From Centrapalus pauciflorus (taxonomy: Eukaryota; Streptophyta; Magnoliopsida; Asterales; Asteraceae), in NCBI GenBank assembly GCA_020465985.1, contig JAANYP010000149.1:372001-436000 (forward strand): a stretch of DNA of 64,000 nt. Reading direction: 5' to 3'. The translations under genes and the position numbers were made by a program. The notes beneath the pieces were generated by a model. The model did not search any database. It was not told where the DNA came from and saw only the letters and a list, made by a program, of their open reading frames with translations. Of the stretch, positions 22,513 to 33,055 are shown piece after piece; the first letter of the stretch is position 1; every line of letters begins with the position of its first letter.

Positions 22513-23121
22513 GGTGGTGAATTAGATTTACCAACTTCGTGATCCATTTCCATGAATCTGTGCAAACTTGTCATTCTCGAAACCTTTTGTTCACAGACTT
22601 AAATTAATTAATTTTTTAAAATAAATTTTAAACAAGTTTGTACGGACTTATAATAAGTTCGTATGATTAATTAAATTCATTTTTACAAAATTAAATTCGT
22701 GAACACCAAGTTCGTAATAAACAAGTTCGTGAATTCCTAGTCCTTGACAAATTCGTGAGTTATGTTCGTACGAACTTAGTATGCTAAGTTCGTGGAACCC
22801 TAAATTCTGACAAGTTCGTGCACCGCAAGTTCTTGAAGGAGCCTATCATTGACAAGTTCGTGATGCCCTACATTCCTAATAAGTTCGTGCGCCGCAAGTT
22901 CGTGAACGAGTCAAAAAATCAATTTTTTCAAAAACTCAGATTAATTCAACGTTTTTAAGGCTGAAAACGATGAATCCCACTGAATCAATGAACTTAGATG
23001 ATTATAGACTATAAAAACTGATCAAAACAACGTAGAACTTTCGAGAAAATCATGTATTATCCAGAAATATGCCAAGAAACCTTTGAATGTTCAACGAAAC
23101 GTGAAGAACACTCAAGTAAAT
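22513..23121 (-). other. Leader of copia element C
   Basis: Non-coding. It matches 56470-57115 of D almost base for base. It carries AAGTTCGTG/GTTCGTGAA-type repeats on the plus strand. Near 22950 is AACGTTTTTAAGG, the counterpart of the sequence that directly abuts the LTR in element S. Confidence 0.8.
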
Positions 23122-23133
23122 GCTCTGATACCA
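23122..23133 (-). promoter_or_regulatory. Primer-binding site of element C (iMet)
   Basis: GCTCTGATACCA on the plus strand equals TGGTATCAGAGC in element sense, two bases from the LTR. It shows that the element body lies to the left. Confidence 0.93.
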
Positions 23134-23135
23134 CT

Positions 23136-23223
23136 TGTAAGGTACACCCCTCTCAGATCTATCAAGGTGTGACAGCGACAAACGAGTGCGGGATCGTCGT
23201 TTAACGCTAACGGATCGAACACG

Positions 23224-23261
<38 letters not shown>

Positions 23262-23773
23262 AACATGAAGCCAAACACAATGCTAGCAGAACGAGTATCG
23301 ACCCCACAAGATGTATTGCTCCTAAGTTCGCTGTAAAACTCTCTAAAATCGTCTATAATCTCACACACACAGTTCTGAAAGTCGTGTGGAATTATTGAAC
23401 ATAAGTTCATGATATAACCCTTAAGTTCATGCATGGCCCAAGCCCACGAACTTATAAGTTCAAGCCCATGCAGATAAGTTCGTATGAACTTATCAGATCT
23501 AAGTTCGTATGAACTTATAAGCCAAAAGTTCGTACCTTATGAACTTATCTTGATAAGTTCATACCTCATGAACTTATCCTCATAAGTTTATGCCTCATGA
23601 ACTTATCTAGCAATCATGAACTTAACCTGAAAACATGAACATAATACACAATCATTAACTTAAGACATAAACTTGAACATATAATGATGACTAGTATTAA
23701 TAAGGCCCTGTCTATTACAAAAGACTATCATTTACAAAACTAGACTGCTGTCGTCGCACCGGGTGTACCGACA
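23136..23773 (-). repeat. 5' LTR of copia element C
   Basis: 638 bp, plus-strand TGTAAGGTACAC to GGGTGTACCGACA. The inverted terminal bases and ACTAGACTGCTGTCGTCG near the end match the reverse complement of the N/S LTR starts. It contains a CA microsatellite at 23225-23259 and numerous AAGTTCATG/AAGTTCGTATG repeats. No partner LTR is in the window, so no TSD can be assigned (right flank GAGAT). Confidence 0.85.
23225..23259. repeat. (AC)n microsatellite inside the C LTR
   Basis: About 17 AC units. The corresponding position in D (about 57217-57227) has only AACACACACAGG, so the expansion is specific to this copy. Confidence 0.95.
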
Positions 23774-24813
23774 GAGATTTGCAGCTTCCATCAGCTTCCT
23801 TTGTACATCTAAGGAGGGCATTTTGATTTTTCTTTCCTCCTTGGCTGCAAAGGCTATAGTAGCTTTGGCAGAGGCTGCCTCATTCTTATTTCTTTCAAAG
23901 ATCTCAAGCTGCTCTTGTTTCTAGACATAATAAGTATGTAGTGAAAGACCGATGTCTTTGGCTTAAGCTTTGTCATATTTCAGTTGAAGGTCCTTCTGAG
24001 ATTCAGTGTCCACAGTAGCCTTTCCTTTCCCTTTTGCTGCTCTGGTCAGAACTGTTTGAGTTTGCTCTTCTTCTTCTTCTTCTTCGGTTTCTTCCAAGAT
24101 TAAGTGTCTCCTTCTGCTTGGCTTGTCCCCATTAATAGATTCCTCCCCCTTAGATGGTGCAGGGCTTGGAGATCTAGCCTGCGTAGGCTCAGCAGGTTTG
24201 GTAACAGGTCTTGAACCAACAAGACTATGTACTAAGAAAGCTAGGTTGTCCTTAACCTCTGCTAGCTGGGTAGCACAAGTTTGAAGAGAAGAAGAATGGA
24301 AAGTGGCAAAGGATGAGAGCTGGGAAATAGCAGCCCTATCAGTGTCTGTGAACATCAGACTTTGAAGCTGTGCAAGAGTTAGTTCAAGTCTGTTGCCATT
24401 GAGTTTGACAGGGATACCACTAAGGTATTTAGAGAGGTCAGGGTGGAGGGTAGTGTGGTAGAGCAGATTTCAGCAAAACCTGACAGTTGTTGGGAAACAG
24501 CTGTCAGACTGGACACAGAGTCCTGCTGGTGAGCAAGAATTGAGGAGGATAGTTGTTGCAGCTGTGTAATGAGTGCAAGTAGCTGTGAGGAGTGATCTGG
24601 CTATGGAGCAGGGGTTGGAAAGGAAGTTTTGAACGAATCAAGAAAACCTTTAAGCTGGGCAGACATGGAGTCTAATATAATACAAGGAAGGGAAGTCATA
24701 GAGGTTTCCAAAAAACTAACTTTGTTGGACAGCACAGACAGCTGGTCCTTCTAAGACAGCTCATTGGGTAAAGGTGGAGTATGAGTGGATTGTTTGGATT
24801 GGGTTGATGGGGA
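23774..24813 (-). pseudogene. Unrecognised coiled-coil coding remnant, host of C and gypsy insertions
   Basis: Minus-strand coding-like sequence. Upstream (24800-24430) it reads Ser/Leu/Gln-rich segments such as DQLSVLSNKVSFLETSM and LLALITQLQQLSSSILAHQQ. Next is LAQLQSLMFTDTDRAAISQL, AEVKDNLAFLVHSLVG and a Pro/Ser-rich stretch with a Glu run, then RAAKGKGKATV. It ends (23900-23774) with KATIAFAAKEERKIK and LDVQRKLMEAANLC. Heptad-like leucines suggest a coiled coil. A few stops interrupt it. It may be the tail of another LTR-element extra ORF, but I do not recognise it. It is bounded by LTRs of C and G1. Confidence 0.5.
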
Positions 24814-25925
24814 TGACGGGTCGTCGTTGTGACCCGCCGATTTAATCCTTAAAACCACTAATTTCTAGAGAAGTAATGGTCGAATCCACAGGGAGTGTTG
24901 TCGTAATTAGGATTAGGTTATAAGCCTTAAAAGTTAAGTTTATTGAAAGCATTTAAATTGTGAAGTTGTGGATTTGATTGAGTTGTTTAGAGTAATGATT
25001 TGCCATTGCTTGTAACTAAAATTAAGAACGAAGTAACTAACGAAGAAGATAAACAATCAAGAAACGAATAACCATTCACGGAATCACCACGACATAAGTA
25101 TTACTCACTATAATTTTCATGCAACGATCACATAGATATAATCAATTGTGCGACTAAATTAATCAAATGTATTTTAACTAATAACTCTCGGCATAGCGTA
25201 TGAAACACTAATACTCGTCTTAAACTCTAAGCTAATGGACTCGGCACGAATAATAACACCACTATAAACTATCTTGCTTTTACCAATCGCAACACATAAT
25301 CATAATCATAGCCAAATGTTTATCATTTGCATACACATAATAGATCTAGCTCAATACGAATACATCAAAACATAAGAAATTAAAGAAAAGTAAACTTAGC
25401 CGTAGATCCTCCGCGAATGGCTAACGGGATTAGCCGCTCATCGTATGCTCGTCACAATCACACATCTGAGCCATTGGGTGGCTTGCGAACCACAGTCTTC
25501 GTTCTCATATCGTAGATCCACTTCGGCAGAGCTTCGACACACTTACACACACGTCGGGACTCTTCTCCAAAGCTGCCCCTTCACTCCTATTATAGGGAAT
25601 CGAGATTAGGGTTTCCAGGGTTGAAAAACACGTTTTGGCGGCACACAAGCGTAGGCCAGGCGCAGGCCTGCGCCCGGATTGCGGCTCGGGTTTAGCTGGC
25701 GTGTGCTGGAACGTATCTGGACAGTTTGGGCGCTGTGTGGAGCGCAGGGTGGCGCAGGCCTGTGGCCCTCTCAGCCCGATTTGCTCTGAATTCTCTCGAA
25801 TTGCTTATTTTTATCATCTTGGCCCTGAAATACAAACTTGGTGTAATAATATGGATTTTACGAAGTATCGGTGCTTAAAATGATCATAATATGACTCAGA
25901 AACCGTATAAATTATAGACTTATCA
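24814..25925 (-). repeat. 3' LTR of gypsy G1
   Basis: 1,112 bp, plus-strand TGACGGGTCGTCG to GACTTATCA. The start can fold (CGGGTCGTCGTTGTGACCCG). It contains GC-rich palindromic GGCGCAGGCCTGCGCC at 25659 and a partial copy at 25751. It aligns with 53715-54146, which lacks the middle about 680 bp, and more loosely with 60270-61362. Left flank is GGGGA. Confidence 0.9.
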
Positions 25926-25937
25926 AATCTCCCCAAC
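25926..25937 (-). promoter_or_regulatory. Polypurine tract of gypsy G1
   Basis: In element sense GTTGGGGAGATT directly precedes the LTR. The same GTTGGGGAG core recurs at 31886, 29594 and 48331 inside the element, and before the G3 LTR at 61363. Confidence 0.88.
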
Positions 25938-26802
25938 TTAACTCTTGGTCGTCCCGGAACAAGCTTTTGCAATCAGAACTAACTAAGTAACGAGCAAAAA
26001 TTGGCAGTTAGTCTAGGAATTTTATGTCAAGTTAGCCTTCGTACTAATGCATTAAAATTCTTAACATGTAAATTGAACATGTTTTCAGTTAAAATATACT
26101 TCTCTTATAATTTATATAATGTATCTCACTTTTGAAAATACCCTTTTAGCTCAAGGTTACAATACTTAAAACATGTGGGTCTTCCGACCATCTTTTTCCT
26201 CTTTGCATGTTTACAACATTTTTTTCTTTTTAATACCATGCTTCTATCTATTTTCTTTTCACGATATTAGCTAGATGGTCCATGTAACGAGATTTTGGTC
26301 AATCGCTCCCAAACCAAATGGTTTTAGGGGATTAGGCATGAGTGGTACCCTACGGACTAAATATCCCGAACCATCTAGACTACAACTAAATTACTTTTGA
26401 GGCTACAACATGATTAAGTTCTCCCCCTTATTGCATGAGTTTTCAAAATCTTTTGACACATTACTTATATTTAAGCCCAAATAAATTTTAACGTACTTAA
26501 ATTCATTTTACATGGCAAAACTTTTAATTACTACTACGACTCTTTTCATAAATATAAAATATCCTATCAATACTAGCCAATTCCCTCGCACATCTATTTT
26601 CTAAGTATCATCATGTTCCACGGCCTGATCGGCAAACAAGACTCAAATGGGGAATAAATGACAGACTATATAAACATTATAAACTCTAAATAGGACTCGG
26701 CTAAGAACTAAAAATGAAATTATGATAAAGAAATTAAATGCATAATAAAATAAAATAAAATAAAAGACAGAAAAGTAAAGAATAAGGAAAGATAGTACCC
26801 GA
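25938..26802 (-). other. 3' untranslated region between X1 and PPT
   Basis: A/T-rich with no ORF of note. It is conserved with 61375-62246 in G3 (shared stretches such as ATTGCATGAGTTTTC and GACCTGATCGGCAAACAAGA). The conservation between copies suggests shared element function or recent amplification. Confidence 0.65.
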
Positions 26803-28356
26803 TCACTCAAATGGAGGAGGCGGCAGAGGAGGACCGAAGACGCTGTTGAAGAAGTCGGTGTACAGGTTCTGGCCATGGGTGAACTGTGAAGTCGGCGTAA
26901 CCAAGTGAGGAAGCATCGGGTCTAGGAGATCCTGCCTGCCATGCGCCGGATAGCTCTGATAAGTATCTACGGCAGGGTTATAGGCCTGGTAGTCGGGCAT
27001 CGAGTAATTCTCATAAGACTGATATGGCATACCGGCCATGGAGTCCTCGTGGTGTCGGACTCCCTCGGACTCCCTCCCAATATGCCCAGTCATGGTGCTA
27101 GTAGTAGGCATTTTGGTATGCCAGGGCTCTCTGCCCATCCTGTAACTGATCTACCCAACCCACTAAGTGATCGACCCTATCATAAATATGGGTCATACGC
27201 CCATTCATCTCATCTAGCCTCTGGGTCACATCCTCTCGGAACTCACCCTGACCCACGGCTATAACCTCAATCCGCCTCATCATGCGGTCAAAATCAAAAT
27301 TGTCATTGCCTCGACTGCGCGAGGTAGACGCACCTAGGTTCGGCTCAGAATGCCGAACTTCCGCCTCATTGGCGGCCTTCTCCCCTCTCTCTCTCTCTCT
27401 CCTCTCATCCTCAGTATAGTCCTCGATATACGACTTATTTGTCTCTTTGTCGAATATCTCGAACCCTTCGTTAACATCCCTAAAAATCAAGGTAGGGAAC
27501 ATGGCGGCCGTATTGAATGTCGCCGAAATGGGGGATAGTAGGGAATCGGGCGAAAATGAGCCCGTCCTCTCAAAGAACTTGGAGATCAACCAAGCATGGG
27601 GATGATCGTCCTCTATCTCGTGTCGTACATGTCCCATAAATCATTCATAATTGTCCATGCAAAGGACAGTCTGGGCCTACCCTTAAGAAGGGCGTGAAGG
27701 ACAGTGATATTCCTATGCCTGACTTTGGTCAGGTCACTATCACAAGGTAAGATGTTATTCACAAGAATCTTGTGAAGCACCTTACACCTCGGAGATAAAG
27801 CCTTTCGGTTGTAGGAAGTGGAGGACTCGGACTCCAAAATGAATGGGATAAAGACTCTATTAACCTGCTCCGTCCACTCCTCTGACCAAGTCATATCAAT
27901 AAAGGCCAATTGGGCCTCATTCATATACTCGTACCCTTGCTGGTCAGACCCTTTGTAGCCTAGCCCAATATCTAAATTAAATAAATGGCGAAGAATCTGT
28001 GCATCCATCGCCACGTCTCTACCATGGACAGTGCCTATCAATCTATAGTCGGTTGCTGAACGACCCGTCTCCCTCCGTAGGGTAGACATCCACTCGACTA
28101 CATCAGATTGATAAATATCATTACCACCCAACTCAAACACACCTTCCCACCCCAAATAGTCAAAAAGATATGTGACCCAGTAATCCTCAAAATCACTCCT
28201 CTTAACCCTCTTTTCAGTCAACACTTTATTAGAATATTTCCTATATAAAAACAAGTGTGTTCTAATGTGTTCGGGGTGTTGGGATAAAAGGAGGTTTGGA
28301 GACCAATCTATTGGGATATCAACATTTTGGGTTCGTTGTCTCGTTCTCCTTGCCAT
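26803..28356 (-). pseudogene. Gypsy env-position ORF X1 (plant transposon-protein/ATHILA-type domain)
   Basis: ATG at 28356 (MARRTRQRTQNVDIP). N-terminal about 245 residues form a globular domain: FLYRKYSNKVL, SDFEDYWVTYLFDYLGW, VVEWMSTLRRETG, LIGTVHGRDVAM, SPRCKVLHKILVNNILP, VLHALLKGRPRLSFAW. The frame shifts near 27625. The next part has GFEIFDKETNKSYIEDY and an Arg/Glu run (RRERERGEK). A coiled-coil-like helix follows (FREDVTQRLDEMNGRMTHIYDRVDHL). After another shift near 27120 comes a Tyr/Gln/Pro-rich tail (YQSYENYSM, VDTYQSYPAHG). About 515 codons in all, between pol and the 3' LTR where Athila elements carry an env-like ORF. No transmembrane span or signal peptide is evident. It is paralogous to Y1. 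Function unknown. Confidence 0.78.
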
Positions 28357-28451
28357 CTACAATTTGTGCCAACCAACCATAATATGCATGAGATAAATCA
28401 AATAATGTAAACTATAATTGCAATTTTCACAATTACGCTCACTTAAAAAGA

Positions 28452-28719
<268 letters not shown>

Positions 28720-29924
28720 GTACTCTTTTACGCTCACATTTTGCATCCTATATATAGTCTATAATTTGCCATTATTTTAAGCAATAAACATTTATCATAT
28801 TAAAAAAAAACATTTAGCATGTAAAATTAATTTTTAAGCTAGCCACCTAAGTTTATAATTTTAACAATATATGCACATTTTGGCAACCAACCTTATAACT
28901 TCAAATTAATTTCTACAAATTAATCCTGTCAAATTAACAAACTTAACACATAAACACATATATCATGAAACATACATCAATGTTATCATGAAAAACATGC
29001 AATTTTACATACTTTGACTCTAAAAAGTCAAAATCACCATGAAAACTCCACGGATGACCATGAAGCTCAAGCTTTCATTTTTGCTCAAAAAGCATGAAAT
29101 AAGTTGCAATAACTCAATGAAAACACTAACCTTGGTGATTGATTGGAAGCTTTACTTGATACAAATCTAGCCTTTTTCTTCCACACTTTCTCTACACAAA
29201 AATCTTCAAAAATGGAAGAAACTACCCACGAAGAGGTAATTTATAACCTAGATCTTGAATATTTATGAAAATGTAAGTGTTTTGAAGCTTAAATTTGAAA
29301 ATTTTGGGCACAAAAATGATGTTTTTGGGAGAGAGCCACACACCCAACCGTGGTTTCTTGTTCTAGGGTTGTGAAAATAATGAACTGGGGCTCAAATATG
29401 TTTTTGAACTCGACGGGACGCAGGGCCAGCGCAGGCCTGTGCCCCCCTGCGCCCAACTCTGCTGAAATTTCAATTTTTTACTGTTTTGGTACGCGGGGCT
29501 GTAAATCTTTCTAGTTTTTGATATGGAATGTAGTCTAAATTTTTTTTTGCGAGGGCTAAATTAATTAATTAATTTTATCATTATAACCTACCCTCCCCAA
29601 CTTAGACTTTTGTGACGTCCTCGTCACATTAAGATGAGTTTATCGGTTAAGAACATAGAAAGATCGATTGGTACATATTCTTAATTAAAAATAATAAAAA
29701 TTAAACAAATAATAAAACAAAAAAAATTCAATCTTTTATAATTCAACTTAAATAAACATCACACTTTAAAATTAAAAATAAAGTACTATTACAATCCAAA
29801 TAACATAAATAAACAAACCAAACAAACGAAACCACCACATCTGAGAAAAAAAATAAAATACAAACCATACTTAATGTTTTAGCACACCTAATTAAAATAA
29901 ATATTAAAATAATTATAAAATTCA
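28720..29924 (-). other. Spacer between Y1 and X1 with an LTR-like block and internal PPT-like site
   Basis: No ORF. In element sense, after Y1 comes CTAAGTTGGGGAGGG (29589-29603), then a block with GCGCAGGCCTGCGC-type sequence (29420-29455), then A/T-rich sequence up to X1. This copies the order PPT - U3 with GC palindrome seen at the true 3' LTR. It is conserved with 47463-48659. Confidence 0.65.
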
Positions 29925-31184
29925 TCATTCGGTCTGAGATGTGATGGTTTCTTCCAACTCTCCGATAGTGATCTGAAGGTTGGTGAGCCAGTCTGAGTGC
30001 GTGTTAAACAATTTCTCATTCTTCTTTTGATTTTCCTGAAGCATTTGGATCTCCTTAATCAAAATGTTGTTTGCGTTTACTAAACCTCCAACTGTTTCCG
30101 TCAACTTGTGCACTTGATCCCAAACAAGATCAACGGTCTCGTCCCTCTTCCACGGCCTCTGATCATCTTCATCCGCTTCCATTCAGGCTTTTCCTTTATT
30201 ATTCTGTCGTTCAGGTACAGGTTCTGGGGATTTGAAAGGGATTTGGGTTACTTTAGTAGACATTGGACAACGAATTTGTAAACCCCTCTCGGTACGTTCA
30301 AAAACTAGCCCTACCATCGTAAATCTTGTAAACCATAAGGTATTTGGGTTAAGGATCTGTATGGGCAAATCCTCAGAGATAGTATTTTCTATCACAAATA
30401 ATTCAGTTAACATCCTACAATGGGGGTAACTTAACCCATGGCCTAAGACATGGCATTCCCACAAATCTTGCATGGTGATGTACCCTAAGGATATTGTCGG
30501 GTGTCCAGTCATTAATGCGTGTACTACTAGAATATCTTGTGGTTTCACATATGTGGTGTGTTGATGATGCGGAAGTATGTTAAAGATAACAAACTTCCAC
30601 ATAACTTTGGCTAAAGGGCATAAATCACCTCTGTTGAAGGCGGTATAGGTCCGGACAGCTTTAATTAAAATACCAAAAACGGTTGCTATCATTTGATCCC
30701 ATTGATTAGTCCATTTCTTAACTGTACGCATTCTATCCCCCTTGGTATTAGACAATGTCCAGAATTCCATAGGAAGAGGTGTTTCTGTGTCAATTAAAAA
30801 TTCTTCATATAATTTTTCTCTAGAGATTAACACCTCTTTGTTTCCTACCCTTCCCACTAGCTCGAAATTGTGTTCTTCAGACCTCTCAATTCTACGCATT
30901 GTGGCGAACCACTGTTGGACCAAACTAGTGTGGATATATGGAAGTTCCCATTGTATGGCTTTAGCCCATCCTAGCCTCTCAAAACACTCCAAAATTTCAA
31001 AATTATCAAAATCACTCTCTTTTATGCTACGCTCTATGAGAAACCTAGGGGGTTTACCATTGTTAGTGTTTGGTGGGATTTCAGGGAATTCCACATTAAG
31101 TGGTTTTTCAAAATGGACATCCCTAGGGTCGTGGGTTCTCATTCTAGGTTTTTTGAGAGGTTCCAGGACGGTAACCATTTGCAT
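29925..31184 (-). pseudogene. Gypsy env-position ORF Y1, paralogue of X
   Basis: One frame of 333 codons from 31184, one TGA at 30183, then 85 more codons to 29925 (MEADEDDQRPWKRDE, coiled-coil LTETVGGLVNANNILIKEIQML). In Y2 the TGA position is CAA, so the stop is probably a mutation in a roughly 420-residue protein. Motifs line up with X1: SDFDNFEILECFERLGW, VQQWFATMRRIE, LVGRVGNKEVLISREKL, LCPLAKVMWKFVIFNILP, VVHALMTGHPTISLGY, MQDLWE. It is the best preserved ORF of its kind in the window. There is no catalytic motif. Function unknown. Membership in the plant transposon-protein/ATHILA domain group is my inference. Confidence 0.8.
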
Positions 31185-32048
31185 GATATTGGGTTGACAT
31201 CTAAATATAATGCAAAAAACCCAGGATTAAAAATGTGGGGTTTTTATATAAATAATGCATGATACTTTTAACACCCTTCTTCAATAATAATTAACTAATC
31301 TTAAGTCTCACCAACAATGTGAGCCCAATCTAACCCTATCAAATGCATAAAATTTAAATAATCCATAAAAATATAACCTTTTACGATAAAAAAGTTTATA
31401 AATGATAGTAAATACGGAAAAATGCATAATTTTTAGGAACGTTTTGCAAAAATAATTTTATATTAATTAAATGATCAGTTGAAAATTATTAAAAAAAACT
31501 CTTTTTCTATAAAAATCATATAATTCCCAAAAACTCAATCTATGCATGTGTGATAAAACGTAGTGAAACTGATGTAGAATGAGGTTTAAGGGATTATAGA
31601 GCGTATACCTTGCTAACCTTAGCGATTAACAAGCGTTAGATCAAAGAATTGATGTAGAAAAGACGAATTTTTGATTTAGGTTTAGAAAATCGAATTTGCC
31701 GTCTTCTGTAACTGGAAATAGGGTTTTGGACTTATGGCAATGATCACTGCCATTTTTATAAGATTTTGAGCGCGTCGGGCCGCAGGGCAAGCGCAGGCCT
31801 GCGCCCGGGCCTCTAGATTTGCGATCTGGGCCGTGCACTGGTCTTGGAACCCTAATTCTTTAATTTTTTAATTTTTACGGGTATTCTCCCCAACTTACGC
31901 TCGTATTATAGAGTTAAAATAATTCTGTTACATGCTTAAATTTTTATTTTCTGATGCGGGGTCTTATTATTTAATTTAAATCCTAATTCTAAACACAAGC
32001 AAGTTCAGGAGGATGAATCCTCTCCAACATAATTGGGTACACACAAGT
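31185..32048 (-). other. Spacer between integrase and Y1 with third LTR-like block
   Basis: No coding. It contains GTAAGTTGGGGAGAA in element sense (31883-31897) and the palindromic GCGCAGGCCTGCGCCCGGGC at 31791. In the second unit this whole block (about 31236-31965) is missing, deleted between similar GTGGGGTTTTTA and CGGGGTCTTATTA sequences. The right edge carries TSD CAAGT (32044-32048) of element S. Confidence 0.65.
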
Positions 32049-32609
32049 TGTTAGTGCATCATGTGTGACGATAACAGTCTAAATGTAGATAATCTTTTGT
32101 AATGGTTCAGCCTTCGTAATTGCACATTATGTTTGATATTGGTTGTATATATGTTTGATCTTGTTTGTGATTGATGTTTACATAAGTTCAAAGATAAGTC
32201 AAACATAAGTTCAAAGGTAAGTTCAAACATAAGTTCTAGAACAAGTTCAAAGACAAGTTCTAGAATAAGATCAAAGCCAAGTTCGAACTTGTTGGTGGAC
32301 AAGTTCGTGGGCTTGGGCCTTCACGAACTTGTCTGGGCCAAGTTCGAAGTTAAGGCTTATAATTAAGGGTTAATCAGTTTTGATTAACAATCTTAGCAGA
32401 GATCTGTGTTCAGAGGCGATTACGAACTAGTGAGCGATTTGCAGAGAGTTCATGGAGAGATTCACGTGTTGGGACGTTCGTCGTTACGTCTATAATCGTG
32501 TTGGTCTCTGTGTTTCGTGTGTGTGATCAATCCGTTAAACCCTAATGAGGATTCCGCACTCGTTGGACAGTGTCGCGTCAATGTTGGATCCGTAGGTAGG
32601 TGACCTTAA
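32049..32609 (+). repeat. 5' LTR of element S
   Basis: Starts TGTTAGTGCATC, ends GGTGACCTTAaa where the partner ends CTTACA. It contains TTCTAGAA twice (about 32233 and 32257) and TATAATTA (about 32357). The end runs directly into leader sequence and no PBS follows. Confidence 0.92.
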
Positions 32610-33055
32610 AAACATTGATTTAATCTGAAAACTTGAAAAAATCGAATTTTTGGCCATTTCTCGAACTTGCGGCGCTCGAACGTAGGGGGTATTAGGGTTC
32701 ACTCGAACTTGTCAGAAATACGCTCCTCTCGAACTTAATTTAGGGCTTCATTAGAATTTGGCTGAGATTCGAACTTGCTATCATCGAATTTTTTAGATTT
32801 CGAACTTGTCAGAAAATTAAGTATTATTCGAACTTGTCAGTGGTTCGAACTTCTTAGATTTTTTTTCGAAGTTGTCAGATAGTCGAACTTGTTGATTTCG
32901 AACTTACACAAATTCGAATTTACTCAAATTCGAAGTTAATTTTAAACGAATTTAAGATTAAATTAATTCGAACTTACCTAAGTTCGAAGGTGTTTATTTT
33001 TAAATTGGTTTTAAATTAACATTGTTTAAGGTCGGAAGCAAAAAGTTTTGAAAGG
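32610..33055 (+). other. Leader of element S, PBS missing, TTCGAA-rich
   Basis: No TGGTATC motif follows the LTR. ACATTGATTTAATCTGA instead matches the leader of C (22920-22960 reversed), which lies about 175 bp downstream of C's PBS. 32660-32990 has more than a dozen TTCGAACTT/AAGTTCGAA motifs. No ORF. Confidence 0.75.

Larger units (their letters stand above)
20747..23773 (-). mobile_element. 5' end of copia element C, with its gag segment inverted
   Basis: From the right: LTR (23136-23773), iMet PBS and leader lie in minus orientation, as in element D. The gag segment 20747-22512, however, reads on the plus strand. Element D (54147-57364) carries the same gag, leader, PBS and LTR pieces collinear on the minus strand. 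The simplest reading is an internal inversion of about 1.76 kb in C plus loss of everything downstream. Junctions are near 20747-20752 and 22507-22513. Confidence 0.75.

Noticed and set aside
31641..31838. Minus-strand frame over the GC palindrome as a small protein
   Set aside because: It lies in an LTR-like spacer, lacks counterparts in the other unit, and its composition follows the GC motif.
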